In this document: positions 20,053 through 29,315 of the stretch, one piece after another
How positions within the stretch are numbered: position 1 is the first letter of the stretch
Layout: the number at the start of each line of letters is the position of its first letter
Source of the DNA: Atribacteria bacterium SCGC AAA255-N14
Lineage (GTDB): Bacteria > Atribacterota > JS1 > SB-45 > 34-128
Assembly: GCA_000405345.1 (NCBI GenBank)
Contig: ASPC01000005.1
Coordinates: 1-50,473, forward strand
Length of the DNA stretch: 50,473 nucleotides
Direction: 5' to 3'
Made by a program: the position numbers and the translations under genes
The notes under the pieces: generated by a model
What the model was told of the DNA's origin: nothing
The model's input: only the letters and a program-made list of their open reading frames with translations
Database searches by the model: none

Positions 20053-20430
20053 TATTAATCTTAAAAAGATATTTATATTGCTTGGCTGGCTAAGAAAATA
20101 GAATTCAGGAGTCAGTAGCCTGGAGCCAGAATAAGATAGTATCGAGTATATAGTTATTAAATTAACCAATTAACCTATTTACCAATTGCCCAATTAAAGA
20201 TATGGGTTGTAAGTTACGGATTTCAAGTTTAAAAAAAGAAGTATGGGCGTATTGCGTATATAGTATAGCGGATAGCGTAAAGCGTAGAGGTAGGAAAGAA
20301 GAAGACAGAAGATAGAATACTGAATCCGATTTTTTTATCTCTTTATCTAAAAACTGAAAACATGAATTTACATACACTAACGACTATATTAATTTGTAAA
20401 TTGGTAAATCGGTCAATTGGCAAATTGGTC
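20053..20430. repeat. nusA-to-intron repeat mosaic
   Basis: No gene is seen. Contains a block at 20101-20155 that is nearly identical to 26562-26616, inverse CCAATT units (20162-20195), GGGCGTATTGCG (20245), an AGCGTA array (20264-20290), GAAGACAGAAGATAG, and an AATTGGNN array (20396-20430) that is cut by the group II intron. Confidence 0.8.
20101..20155. repeat. 55-bp repeat pair member (with 26562-26616)
   Basis: Begins GAATTCAGGAGTCAGTAGCC and ends GTATCGAGTATATAG. The other copy, after nrnA, differs at only about two positions. It joins a GCCAGGAGTCAG module directly to a GTATCGAGTATATAG module. Confidence 0.85.
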
Positions 20431-20935
20431 GTGCGGCCTAGCAAGGTCGTATCATATAACGGGTGGGAATCCCGTCTGGTAAGGTCTAACCAACCGCCAG
20501 TAGTTAGCTTTGGAGGATAGTAGGTAACTACTATCTTTAAGCGTAGGCAAACAAGGTAGCAGGCCGAAAGCGCACGTTGAAGGGATTGAGCCCCGTAAGA
20601 ACCAGAAAATTGGGAAGGCTGATGTGGTGACTGACACAGAAAGCTATAGTTTAATAATCGCTCTGGTAAGATTATTAATGCTTCCCCGGGGTCTATGACC
20701 TTGGCATGTTACACACAGGTATGATACGGCAACTGGGGAGACCCTATCTGTTCTTGCAGAGGATACTGTGAGTATGGCAGAACAAGTGATAATAAAGCAA
20801 GGAAGCCAGATGGCAGGTAGGGAGTCGGATTACAGTATAGTACCGTTGAAGTAGGGTAACTCCTACAGAGGGAAGGCTGTAACATATTATCGCCCTTTTA
20901 CAGGGAAACATTTACCCACTCAGAGAGGAGTACGA

Positions 20936-22246
20936 ATGCAAACAAAACTGGAAAGGATAGCAGAAATAGCTAAAGAAAGACCGGAAGAAAAATTTACATC
21001 TTTGGTACACTTGATTAATGAAGAATCGCTCATCCAGGCTCACAGGAAAATGAAGGCTAACAAAGTACCCGGTATAGACAAGGTAACTAAAGACAAATAC
21101 GAAGAGAACCTAAAAGAGAATGTCAAAGACCTGGTAACCAGAATGAAAAGAAACGCTTACAGGCCTCAGCCAGTCTTAAGAAGATACATCTTCAAAACAG
21201 GTACTAATAAGACCAGGCCACTAGGCATACCGGCCTACGAGGACAAACTGGTACAGTTTACCCTAAAGGAGATACTGGAAGCCGTCTACGAACAGGATTT
21301 CTTAAATTGTTCTTACGGGTTCAGACCTCATCTGGGGTGTCATAAAGCCTTAAAAGCACTAAATTACATCATAGAGAAGAAAGGGGTAACAACTGTACTA
21401 GATGTGGATATAAAGGGATTTTTCGAACACTTAGACCATAGGAGGTTAATGGAGTTTCTATCGATTAGAATAGCCGACCCCAAGATAAACCGACTGGTAG
21501 TAAAATTCTTAAAGGCAGGGGTGACGGAAGAAGGCAGTCTTCTTCCTACCTCAGAAGGAACTCCTCAAGGAGGAATAATATCTCCTCTATTGGCTAATAT
21601 CTACTTACATTACGTACTGGATTTATGGTTTAAAGAAAGAATAAGAGAAGGATGTAAAGGTTCAGCGTATCTAATACGTTATGCCGATGATTTCATCTGT
21701 TGTTTTCAATATCCGGAAGAAGCCCATAGATTCTATCAGGACTTAACAGAAAGACTAAAAGAGTTTAATCTGGAATTGGCTGAAGATAAAAGCAAGATAA
21801 TTCCTTTTGGTAAAGACAGCCGGGATAGAGCAAAGCCATTAACTTTCGATTTCTTAGGTTTTACACATTATGCTGGCAAAAGCAAGAAGGGCAAGTTTCG
21901 GGTAAAGAGGAAGACCTCAAGAAAGAAGTTCACGGCAAGCCTTAAACGCTGTAAAGAATGGTTGAAAGTTAATAGGAATACGAAAACTAAAATCATAATG
22001 CAGAAGCTTACTATTAAATTACTCGGGTATTACCGCTATTACGGAATAACGGATAATACTAAAGCCTTAGTAGGTTTCAGGACAGAAGTGGTTAAACTAC
22101 TGTTTAAGTGGATGAATAGGAGGAGTCAGAAGAGGAGCTTTGACTGGAATAAGTTTAGCTTATTCTTAAAACGCTACCCTCTACCTATTCCTAAAATCAC
22201 TGTTCATATTTATGATTTGTCTCCTAACTTTAGTTATTTATGTTAA
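20936..22246 (+). CDS. ltrA: Group II intron reverse transcriptase/maturase, no endonuclease domain
   Basis: Helps the intron RNA fold and splice and copies it into DNA during retrohoming. 436 residues. RT blocks in order: PGIDKVTKDKYEENL, RRYIFKTGTNKTRPLGIPAYEDKLVQ, YGFRPHLGCHKALKAL, VLDVDIKGFFEHLDH, GTPQGGIISPLLANIYL and the catalytic YADD near 248-251 (LIRYADDFICCF). The thumb and maturase X domain follow (TFDFLGFTHY, KLLGYYRYYGIT). The protein ends without an HNH endonuclease, so mobility would rely on nicked or replicating DNA. RBS GAGAGGAG is 5 nt upstream. The ORF is intact, so the element may be active. Confidence 0.94.
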   Translation: MQTKLERIAEIAKERPEEKFTSLVHLINEESLIQAHRKMKANKVPGIDKVTKDKYEENLKENVKDLVTRMKRNAYRPQPVLRRYIFKTGTNKTRPLGIPAYEDKLVQFTLKEILEAVYEQDFLNCSYGFRPHLGCHKALKALNYIIEKKGVTTVLDVDIKGFFEHLDHRRLMEFLSIRIADPKINRLVVKFLKAGVTEEGSLLPTSEGTPQGGIISPLLANIYLHYVLDLWFKERIREGCKGSAYLIRYADDFICCFQYPEEAHRFYQDLTERLKEFNLELAEDKSKIIPFGKDSRDRAKPLTFDFLGFTHYAGKSKKGKFRVKRKTSRKKFTASLKRCKEWLKVNRNTKTKIIMQKLTIKLLGYYRYYGITDNTKALVGFRTEVVKLLFKWMNRRSQKRSFDWNKFSLFLKRYPLPIPKITVHIYDLSPNFSYLC

Positions 22247-22257
22247 GATAATATGAA

Positions 22258-22291
22258 GAGCCGTGTGCATTAATAGTGCAAGCACGGTTCT
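22258..22291 (+). ncRNA. Group II intron domain V
   Basis: 34-base hairpin GAGCCGTGTGC ... GCAAGCACGGTTC with a short apical loop, the most conserved part of the ribozyme core. Located just 3' of the maturase ORF as expected. Confidence 0.85.
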
Positions 22292-22453
22292 GTGAGGGGT
22301 GAGCTTTCAATTTGCCAGGGAACAGATATTGTGACACTTCCATTTAGGAAACGGGAAGCAAACAGGGAATACAAACTTGTTCCTAAAGTTTAGAGAAGCT
22401 CATCTACTCGACAATTTATTATTTGGTTAAAAAAATAGAAGAAAGAATAAAAA

Positions 22454-22729
22454 ATGATAAAAAATCTAAAGATACCTGTAAGAACTTGTATCGGTTGTAA
22501 ATGTAAAAAACCCAAAAAAGAGATGATTAGAATAATAAGAACACCTGATGAAAAAATAGAAATTGACAGGACAGGTAAAAAATCAGGAAGAGGAGCCTAT
22601 ATTTGCGGCAATGTTAAATGTTTGGATATTGCCTTTCGGGAAAATAGTTTAAAAAAATCCTTAAAGCAAGATATTCCACTGAAAACGCTTGATGAATTAA
22701 GAAAGGCTTTTTTAAAAAATATAGGTTAG
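22454..22729 (+). CDS. ylxR: YlxR/RnpM-family RNA-binding protein
   Basis: Small basic protein encoded between nusA and infB; in Bacillus the homologue binds the RNase P RNA (RnpM). 91 residues: IPVRTCIGCKCKKPKKEMIRIIR, the family block GKKSGRGAYICGNVKCLDIA, then KKSLK and a short helix. It begins 41 bases after the intron 3' end. The stop TAG opens a TAGTATATA module. Confidence 0.92.
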   Translation: MIKNLKIPVRTCIGCKCKKPKKEMIRIIRTPDEKIEIDRTGKKSGRGAYICGNVKCLDIAFRENSLKKSLKQDIPLKTLDELRKAFLKNIG

Positions 22730-22875
22730 TATATAAATTAAATTGCTTAGTTAGTTAGCTGATTAATCAATAAATCAATAAATCGGTTAATTGGTGAATT
22801 GGAGAATTGGTTAATATAATAATAATAATAATGTTATAATAATAGTAATATAATTTATTGTGGAGGCGATATACA
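22730..22875. repeat. ylxR-infB spacer with repeats and (ATA)n tract
   Basis: GCTTAGTTAGTTAGCTG unit, AATTGGNN array (22784-22812), then an ATA/ATAATA run (about 22815-22831) and TATAAT at 22835-22840, which could be a -10 box for an internal infB promoter; no good -35 is visible. Confidence 0.65.
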
Positions 22876-24822
22876 ATGAAGATTAGAGTGTATGAATTAG
22901 CTGAAGACTTAAAAATGCCAGCTAAAGAACTGATAGGATTTTTAAACAAAGAAGGAATTAAAGTTAAAAATCATATGAGTGCTTTAGATGAAGATACTAT
23001 GGAATTAATTAAAGAAATTATTGATGCTGAAAAAGCGGGAAAGGCAAAAGAAAAGGAAAAACAACTAAAAATTGTAAAAATTAAAAAACTTCCGAATTTA
23101 AAGGAACTTTCTTCACAGCTAAAAATATCTTTATCAGAGTTGATACAAAAAATTATACAATTTGGAACAATCACTTCGATTGACAAGGAAATTCCTGTGA
23201 ATATTTTAGAAAATATTGCTAAGGAATATGGGTATAAGATAGAATTATCTGATAAATTAAAGAGTAAAGGCAGTCTCCAAAAAAAAGATAATATTGTAAA
23301 ATTAATTGCAAAACCACCTGTCGTTACTGTAATAGGACATGTTGATCATGGTAAAACTACTCTTCTTGATGCCATTCGAAAGACAGATGTCACCAAAGGA
23401 GAAGTGGGGGGAATTACGCAGCGAATCGGAGCGTACCAAATTAATATAGATAAGAAAAATATTGTATTCATTGATACTCCGGGACATGAAGCTTTCACCA
23501 CAATGAGGGCTCGAGGAGTAAAAGCTACAGACGTTGCAGTTTTAGTTGTGGCAGCAGATGATGGAGTAATGCCTCAAACCATTGAAGCGATTAATCATGC
23601 AAAGGCAGCAAATGTTCCTATTATCGTAGCAATAAATAAAATTGATAAAGCTAATGCTAATGTCGAAAAAGTAAAAAAAGGACTGACCAAATATGAGTTA
23701 ATTTCCGAAGAATGGGGAGGAGAAACTCTAATGGTGGAAGTTTCTGCCCTTCAAAACAAAGGTATTGAAAAATTATTGGAAGCTATTTCATTGCAGGCAG
23801 AGCTGCTAGATTTAAAGGCAAATCCAGATATTCCGGCAAAAGGCTTAATAATAGAAACGAAATTAGACAAGAAAAGAGGAATTATTGCTTCAGTATTAAT
23901 TCAAGATGGGTCACTGAAGATTGGTGATTATTTCATTGCAGGGACATCCTATGGTAAAATCAGAAGCCTTGTTGACGACAAGGGAAAAAGCATTAAAAAA
24001 GCAGGACCTTCAGCTCCGGTTGGGATTATAGGTTTTTGTAAAATGCCTCTGGCAGGTGATAACTTCCAAATAGTACCCGATGATAAGCTCGCTAAAATTA
24101 TAATTAACGAAAGGGAGGAAGAGGGAAGAAGTAAAATAGTAGAAAAATTAGAACTCTCTTTGGACAATTTATTCTTAGAGATAAAAGAAGGAAAGATAGA
24201 TAAGTTAAATATAATTTTAAAGACGGATACACAAGGTTCCTTAGATGCTTTGCAAGAGGCTATAAAAAAGATAAAAATTGAAAATGAAGAAGTAAAAATT
24301 GACATAATACACGCAGGTGTTGGAAATGTTAACGAAACGGATGTTATGCTGGCCTCTGCTTCCAAGGCAATAATAATTGGTTTTAATATTCGTCCTGATG
24401 CAAATGTCCAAAAAATAGCTAAGTCCGAGAAGGTAGACATCAGATTACATAAAATTATATATAATCTAATAGATGAAATTAAGTCCGCTTTAAAAGGTTA
24501 CTTGAAACCAAAAATCGAAGAATATATCTGTGGACAAGCAGAAGTCAGAGAAATATTTAAAATACCTAAGATTGGCACCATTGCAGGAAGTTATGTATTA
24601 AGCGGAAAGCTATCAAATAATGATAATATACGAGTAATAAGAGACGGTAAATTAATTTATGAAGGTAAGGTATCTTCGCTAAAAAGATTTAAAGAAGATG
24701 TAAAAGAACTTAATACTGGTTTTGAATGCGGAATCGGTGTAGAAAAATTTAATGATATAAAAATAAAAGACATACTTGAATTTTATACTTTTAGAGAAAT
24801 TAAAGATAAAAAAATTATTTAG
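22876..24822 (+). CDS. infB: Translation initiation factor IF-2
   Basis: GTPase that brings initiator tRNA to the 30S subunit. 648 residues from the ATG at 22876, 9 nt after GGAGG; a GTG further up (22858) precedes that Shine-Dalgarno and is rejected. Two IF2_N modules ([23 protein letters not shown] and [20 protein letters not shown]), G1 GHVDHGKTT near 154, [20 protein letters not shown], then domains II, III and IV ([21 protein letters not shown]). It has a short N terminus compared with Bacillus IF-2. The stop TAG opens a TAGTCGTTAATGAA module. Confidence 0.96.
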   Translation: MKIRVYELAEDLKMPAKELIGFLNKEGIKVKNHMSALDEDTMELIKEIIDAEKAGKAKEKEKQLKIVKIKKLPNLKELSSQLKISLSELIQKIIQFGTITSIDKEIPVNILENIAKEYGYKIELSDKLKSKGSLQKKDNIVKLIAKPPVVTVIGHVDHGKTTLLDAIRKTDVTKGEVGGITQRIGAYQINIDKKNIVFIDTPGHEAFTTMRARGVKATDVAVLVVAADDGVMPQTIEAINHAKAANVPIIVAINKIDKANANVEKVKKGLTKYELISEEWGGETLMVEVSALQNKGIEKLLEAISLQAELLDLKANPDIPAKGLIIETKLDKKRGIIASVLIQDGSLKIGDYFIAGTSYGKIRSLVDDKGKSIKKAGPSAPVGIIGFCKMPLAGDNFQIVPDDKLAKIIINEREEEGRSKIVEKLELSLDNLFLEIKEGKIDKLNIILKTDTQGSLDALQEAIKKIKIENEEVKIDIIHAGVGNVNETDVMLASASKAIIIGFNIRPDANVQKIAKSEKVDIRLHKIIYNLIDEIKSALKGYLKPKIEEYICGQAEVREIFKIPKIGTIAGSYVLSGKLSNNDNIRVIRDGKLIYEGKVSSLKRFKEDVKELNTGFECGIGVEKFNDIKIKDILEFYTFREIKDKKII

Positions 24823-25178
24823 TCGTTAATGAATAAAAATAGCGTAGAACGTATACATTTGTTTACATAGTTAGTTAATTACCTGGTTAGCTGGTTAGGG
24901 AATAAAGAGAATAGGAGCCAGAAGCCAGGAGTCAGAATAAGATAGTATATAAGATATAGTAAAGATTATTACCCGGTTAGCCAGTTTACCGGTTACCCGG
25001 TTAAGAAAATAGAAGACAAAATAAAAAAAACGGAAATATAATTGCCAAGCTCTGATAAATTAGAGCGCGCAATAACAGAAATATTTATAAGCTGATAACC
25101 GATTACCTGGAAAACTGGTTAAACGTTGAACTAGTTTAATTGGTGAATTGGTGAATTGGTAGATTGGGGAATTAGAAT
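24823..25178. repeat. infB-rbfA repeat mosaic
   Basis: No gene is seen in 356 bases. Modules in order: TCGTTAATGAA, AGCGTAGAACG, ATAGTTAGTTAATTACCTGGTTAGCTGG (24869-24897), GGAGCCAGAAGCCAGGAGTCAGAA (24913-24936), ATAGTATATAAGATATAG, CCCGGTTAGCC / ACCGGTTACCCGG units (24972-25004), then an AATTGGNN array (25137-25173) whose last unit TTGGGGAATTAG supplies the only purine-rich stretch before rbfA. Confidence 0.82.
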
Positions 25179-25559
25179 ATGCCATTGCCCAAGAGAAAAG
25201 AACAGTTAGAGAAATCTCTTATAAGAGAAATTAACAATATAATATATCGAAAAATAAATGATCCAAGGATAAAATTTGTCACCATAACTAGAGTAAAAGT
25301 TTCGTCTGATCTGAAATATGCTGATATTTTTGTGACTATTTTTAATGATAGGAAACAACAAAAAAAAGCTTTAGAAGGACTTAAAAATGCAACAAAATTT
25401 ATAAGAGGCGAATTGGGGAAAGATTTAAAAATAAGATATGTACCGGATATAAAATTCATAATCGATAAGGACTTAGAACAGCAATACAAATTATTAAAAA
25501 TAATTACTGAAATTAATGACCAACAGTTAGATTTAAAGAAAGATAAAAATAATGAATAG
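25179..25559 (+). CDS. rbfA: 30S ribosome-binding factor RbfA
   Basis: KH-like factor for maturation of the 16S rRNA 5' end. 126 residues: RKEQLEKSLIREINNIIYRKINDPRIKFVTITRVKVSSDLKYADIFVTIF, then FIRGELGKDLKIRYVPDIKFIIDKDLEQ. Standard size and standard place after infB. The last codons overlap nrnA by 8 bases, so the two are translationally coupled. Confidence 0.94.
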   Translation: MPLPKRKEQLEKSLIREINNIIYRKINDPRIKFVTITRVKVSSDLKYADIFVTIFNDRKQQKKALEGLKNATKFIRGELGKDLKIRYVPDIKFIIDKDLEQQYKLLKIITEINDQQLDLKKDKNNE

Positions 25560-26544
25560 TTTTAATGAAATTAGCAAAATACTGCAGAAAAATAATAATT
25601 TTCTAATCACTTCCCATATAAATTTGGATGGAGATGGAATTGGTTCTGAACTTGCCCTTTATTCCATATTAAAAAAACTAAAGAAGAAACCCATTATATT
25701 AAATCAGGGTAAATTACCAAAAATATATGATTTTTTACCCGGCGTTAATAAAGTACAATATTTAGAGGGTGATTATATTGACACAAAAAGCATAGATGTG
25801 GGGATAGCTCTTGATTGTAGTAATGTCAAAAGAATGGGAAAGACGTATGAAATATTTAAAAACATAAAGACCATAATAAACATCGACCACCATACGAGCA
25901 ACGAAAACTTTGGAGATTTAAATTATGTGGATAGTTCTGTTTCTTCGGTTGGAGAAATTATTTATAAACTGATTAAGTTTATAAATGTAGATTTATTAGA
26001 TGAAGATATCTCTACCTGCTTATTTACCTCCATATTAACTGATACCGGTTCGTTTAGATATTCAAACGTAAGTTCAAAGACATTTAAAATAGCTTCTGAT
26101 TTAACTTCTTTTGGAATAAAGCCGCATTTAATTGCCGCTAATATTTATAATAGAAATACCTATCCCGGATTAAAATTATTAGGTGAAGCCCTTTCAACTT
26201 TAGAAGTGGCAGACTCTAATTATGTTTCATGGCTAACTATTACCCGAAAGATGTTAAATAATACTAAAGCAAATGATGAGGAGATAGAAGGAATAATTGA
26301 TGTCGCCACAACTTTAGATAATACCGAAGTATCAATCTTATTCAGAGAGACTAAAGATAATAAAATAAAGATTAGTTTTCGCTCTAAAGGTAATTTTGAC
26401 GTAAATAAATTTGCCGGAAAATTTAATGGTGGCGGCCATCCAAATGCTGCCGGTTGTTTATGTTCGGGAAAGATGTACAAAATTAAAGAAAAAATTCTTT
26501 CCGAGTTAATAAATGATATCAGGTATCTTAGGCGTAAAAGTTAG
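25552..26544 (+). CDS. nrnA: DHH-family phosphoesterase (NrnA-type nanoRNase / pAp phosphatase)
   Basis: Degrades short oligoribonucleotides and dephosphorylates pAp, or acts on cyclic dinucleotides, depending on the member. 330 residues: DHH domain with SHINLDGDGIGSELAL, DCSNVKRMG and INIDHHTSNENFGDLNYVD; C-terminal DHHA1 domain with the motif FNGGGHPNAAGC. The position between rbfA and truB is the standard one. The first motif has N-L-D where HxD is usual (H-I-N-L-D-G-D-G). The stop TAG opens TAGTTAGTTGG. Confidence 0.9.
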   Translation: MNSFNEISKILQKNNNFLITSHINLDGDGIGSELALYSILKKLKKKPIILNQGKLPKIYDFLPGVNKVQYLEGDYIDTKSIDVGIALDCSNVKRMGKTYEIFKNIKTIINIDHHTSNENFGDLNYVDSSVSSVGEIIYKLIKFINVDLLDEDISTCLFTSILTDTGSFRYSNVSSKTFKIASDLTSFGIKPHLIAANIYNRNTYPGLKLLGEALSTLEVADSNYVSWLTITRKMLNNTKANDEEIEGIIDVATTLDNTEVSILFRETKDNKIKISFRSKGNFDVNKFAGKFNGGGHPNAAGCLCSGKMYKIKEKILSELINDIRYLRRKS

Positions 26545-26561
26545 TTAGTTGGTTGAGATAA

Positions 26562-26616
26562 TAGAATTCAGGAGTCAGTAGCCAGGAGCCAGAATAAGAT
26601 AGTATCGAGTATATGG
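26562..26616. repeat. 55-bp repeat pair member (with 20101-20155)
   Basis: Near-identical to the block after nusA; here it is followed by TGGTAAAGAAAATAATATCC. It lies in the nrnA-truB spacer, which also starts with GTTAGTTGGTTGAG. Confidence 0.85.
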
Positions 26617-26677
26617 TAAAGAAAATAATATCCAGTAACTAAAATAAAAAAAATATTTTAATAATAGAAAAGATGAT

Positions 26678-26683
26678 TATAAT
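26678..26683 (+). promoter_or_regulatory. Possible -10 box directly before truB (leaderless start)
   Basis: TATAAT ends 5 bases before the truB ATG and there is no Shine-Dalgarno, so transcription from it would give a leaderless mRNA. The region is very AT-rich and no good -35 is seen, so this is weak. Confidence 0.3.
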
Positions 26684-26688
26684 ATAAA

Positions 26689-27615
26689 ATGAATGGTATT
26701 TTAAACATATTTAAACCAAAAGGAATTAGTTCACATCAAGCCGTAAAAGAGGTTAGAAATATCTTAAATATTCCCAAGGTGGGACATACGGGAACATTAG
26801 ATCCCTCTGCTTCCGGTGTCCTATTGATATGTTTAGGACAAGCTACAAAAATAGCTGAATTTTTAGTAGGTATGAAAAAACACTATCAGGGTGAAATGAC
26901 TTTAGGAATTACCACTGATTCCCAGGATGCAGAAGGCAAGATTATTGGGAAAAAGGAAGTCGGTACTGATATTGATGAAAAAAGGATTAGGGATATATTC
27001 CAAAAATATGAAGGTAGGATTAGTCAGATACCTCCGATGTTTTCAGCAGCCCATTACAAGGGAAAAAGATTGTATCGTCTTGCCAGGAAAGGGATAGAAG
27101 TAAAAAGAAGTCCCAAGGAAGTAAAAATATATCAGTTTAATTTAATAAATTATGACCAAAGGGTAAATCCAATAGTTAAATTCGAAGTTGTTTGTTCAAA
27201 AGGCACATACGTTAGAACATTGTGTAACGATATAGGTAATGAATTAGATTGTGGAGCGCACTTATCAAGCTTAATAAGAAAAAAGGTTGGTAATTTTAGC
27301 ATTGAAGATTCGATAAATTTAGAGGAATTTAGAGAGGATAAAACTTTAGGGAAGAGATATCTTATTAGCATTGATTCTGCTCTTGAAGGATTAAAGAAAA
27401 TAACTGTAAAAAATGAAGCAACTAAAACCGTTTTAAACGGTGGGGTTATATCAAGCGGGCAGATTGTTGAAATTCCGGAAGAACTAAAGACAGGAAAAGA
27501 CAAGTTTATTAAAATGTTTGATGCAAAAGGTAATTTACTGTCTATCGGCACTTCGATTAAAGAGGATGGGGAAAATATTTTCTTTAAGCCGGTTAAGGTT
27601 TTTAAAAATTATTAA
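26689..27615 (+). CDS. truB: tRNA pseudouridine(55) synthase
   Basis: Makes pseudouridine 55 in the T loop of tRNAs. 308 residues. Catalytic motif GHTGTLDPSASGVL with the nucleophile Asp38, the RRxYRLAR-like region KRLYRLARKG, CSKGTYVRTLCNDIG, and a C-terminal PUA-like domain (about 230-305). No Shine-Dalgarno is visible; compare the possible leaderless start. Followed after 29 bases by ribF, the usual neighbour. Confidence 0.95.
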   Translation: MNGILNIFKPKGISSHQAVKEVRNILNIPKVGHTGTLDPSASGVLLICLGQATKIAEFLVGMKKHYQGEMTLGITTDSQDAEGKIIGKKEVGTDIDEKRIRDIFQKYEGRISQIPPMFSAAHYKGKRLYRLARKGIEVKRSPKEVKIYQFNLINYDQRVNPIVKFEVVCSKGTYVRTLCNDIGNELDCGAHLSSLIRKKVGNFSIEDSINLEEFREDKTLGKRYLISIDSALEGLKKITVKNEATKTVLNGGVISSGQIVEIPEELKTGKDKFIKMFDAKGNLLSIGTSIKEDGENIFFKPVKVFKNY

Positions 27616-27644
27616 TTTTGCTAATTCGATGTAGATAATTAATT

Positions 27645-28581
27645 ATGGAAGTTATAAGATATTCAAAAAATATCATATTGCCGAACAAAAAAACGATATA
27701 TTTCTTTAGGTGTCTTTGATGGCGTACACTTAGGACATCAAAAATTGATTAAAAAAACCGTTGATAAGGCTAAAAAGAATGATGGAATAAGCATTGTTGT
27801 CACTTTTGACCCTCATCCCGACAAAATAATTAACCCGGAAGGCAATGTTTTTTTGTTAACCACTTTGGAGGAACGAAGAAACTTAATTAAAGACTTAAAT
27901 GTTGATGTTTTTCTTATTATTAAATTTAATAAGATGATGAGTAAACTGTCACCTGAAGATTTTATAAGTAAAATATTAGTCGATAGTTTGCAGGTAAAAG
28001 AACTTTTTGTAGGCTTTAATTATAAATTTGGTTTTCAGGGAAAAGGGAATACAGATATTTTAAGAGAATATGGTAAATCTTATAAATTTATAACCAATAT
28101 ATTAAAACCAGTGGTTGTAAATAATACCATAATTAGCAGTACCCGAATAAAAGATTATATTGGGTCAGGAGAAATCGAAAAAGCAAATAAATTATTAGGA
28201 CATGATATCACGATTTCAGGAAGAATAATTTCCGGAAGAGGCAGAGGAAGAAAATTATTAAACTTTGCTACAGCTAATATCGAGACATCACCAAATAAGC
28301 TTATTCCCGTTAACGGAGTATATTTGGTAGAAATTAAAATTGATAATAGAAAATATTACGGCTTAATGAATATAGGAGTTAACCCAACTTTTAGAGAAAC
28401 AGAACGCACTATTGAAGTTCACATTATAAACTTCAATAGAAAAATATATAATAAAAAAATAGTCGTTAATATATTGCAAAAAATAAGAGAAGAAAAATAC
28501 TTTGACCATCCAAGTTTATTAAAGAAACAGATAGAAGATGACATTTTAATCGCCAATAAAATGATTAAAAAAAGAAATTAG
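27645..28581 (+). pseudogene. ribF: Bifunctional riboflavin kinase / FAD synthetase, frameshifted at an A7 run
   Basis: Would convert riboflavin to FMN and FAD. The ATG at 27645 reads MEVIRYSKNIILPNKKT, a typical RibF N terminus, but hits a stop at once. After the seven-A run 27687-27693 the +1 frame continues KRYISLGVFDGVHLGHQKL (adenylyltransferase motif), SSTRIKDYI, and the kinase domain GRGRGRKLLNFATANIE...PVNGVYLVEI to the stop at 28581. Removing one A gives an intact protein of about 312 residues. In the second frame only ATT is available as a start, and it would lose the first beta strand. The kinase PTAN motif reads ATAN. Sequencing error, slippage or true mutation cannot be told apart; the rest looks under selection. 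Confidence 0.8.
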
Positions 28582-28848
28582 TATCGAGTATATAGTATAG
28601 AGTATATAGTAAAGATAAAAAAGAAAGAAAAAAATGACTGAAAAAATAAAATATATTTGTCGAATGACAGTAAAATTAATAAATAAATTACAATCCAAAT
28701 TAATATAAAGTATTCTTTATCTTAATTATATACTCGATACTCGATACTATATAATCAATACTGTTCTTAGGTTGAAGGTCTTAGTTGTTTATGATAAAAT
28801 ATTTAAGGTATTATAATAAATTATAAAAAAATAAAAGGAGAGAATAAT
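28582..28848. repeat. ribF-rpsO spacer repeats
   Basis: TAGTATCGAGTATATAGTATAGAGTATATAG units start on the ribF stop (28579-28610); inverse units TATACTCGATACTCGATAC lie at 28729-28748. TATAAT at 28812-28817, 32 bases before rpsO, is a candidate -10 box (TTTATG at 28788 as a poor -35). Confidence 0.7.
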
Positions 28849-29118
28849 ATGGTTTTTGCTAAAGATGATAAGGAAAAAGTAATAACAAAATATCAGCACC
28901 ATACTAGTGATACTGGTTCATCAGAAGTTCAAATTGCTTTGTTAACTGAAAGAATAAACGATCTTACCGGACATCTAAATATCAATAAAAAGGATTTTCA
29001 TTCAAAGCAAGGTCTATTGAAGATGGTGGGCAAAAGAAGAAAATTATTAAAGTATCTTAAAGATAATGACATTGCTAAATATCGAAATATTATTGAGTCA
29101 CTAAATTTAAGAAAATAA
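28849..29118 (+). CDS. rpsO: 30S ribosomal protein uS15
   Basis: Primary 16S rRNA binding protein of the central domain. 89 residues, standard: [69 protein letters not shown] precedes the ATG. Located before pnp as in most bacteria. Confidence 0.97.
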   Translation: MVFAKDDKEKVITKYQHHTSDTGSSEVQIALLTERINDLTGHLNINKKDFHSKQGLLKMVGKRRKLLKYLKDNDIAKYRNIIESLNLRK

Positions 29119-29315
29119 TTAGTCATTAGTGTACTAGTTGTTAGAGAATAGTCGTTAGTCGTTAGTTTTAAATACAAGACACAAATTCACATTTTCAGTT
29201 TAGTATAAAGCTTTTTTTTCATTTATTTACTAAATACTAAATACTATTCACTAACGACTAATTAAGGCTTACGGAAAAAAAATTACTATAAAAAAAGGAG
29301 GAAGATAAATATTTA

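Larger units (their letters stand above)
20431..22412 (+). mobile_element. Group II intron with maturase ORF, inserted between nusA and ylxR
   Basis: Retroelement of about 1,982 bases. The 5' end is GTGCG (20431-20435), followed by a structured domain I. The ORF at 20936-22246 lies in domain IV. Domain V is at 22258-22291 (GAGCCGTGTGC...GCACGGTTC, the AGC-type catalytic hairpin form GAGCCGT/ACGGTTC). Domain VI begins GGGGTGAGCTT and closes with AAGCTCATCTACTCGAC, with the bulged branch-point A seven bases from the 3' end (AC, 22411-22412). The insertion site lies inside an AATTGGNN array, so no coding sequence is broken. The distal arm of domain VI (about 22302-22390) is unusually long. Same strand as the operon. 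Confidence 0.88.

Noticed and set aside
24840..25060. Remnants of a transposase in the spacers
   Set aside because: No reading frame with transposase motifs on either strand; the sequence is explained by repeat modules.
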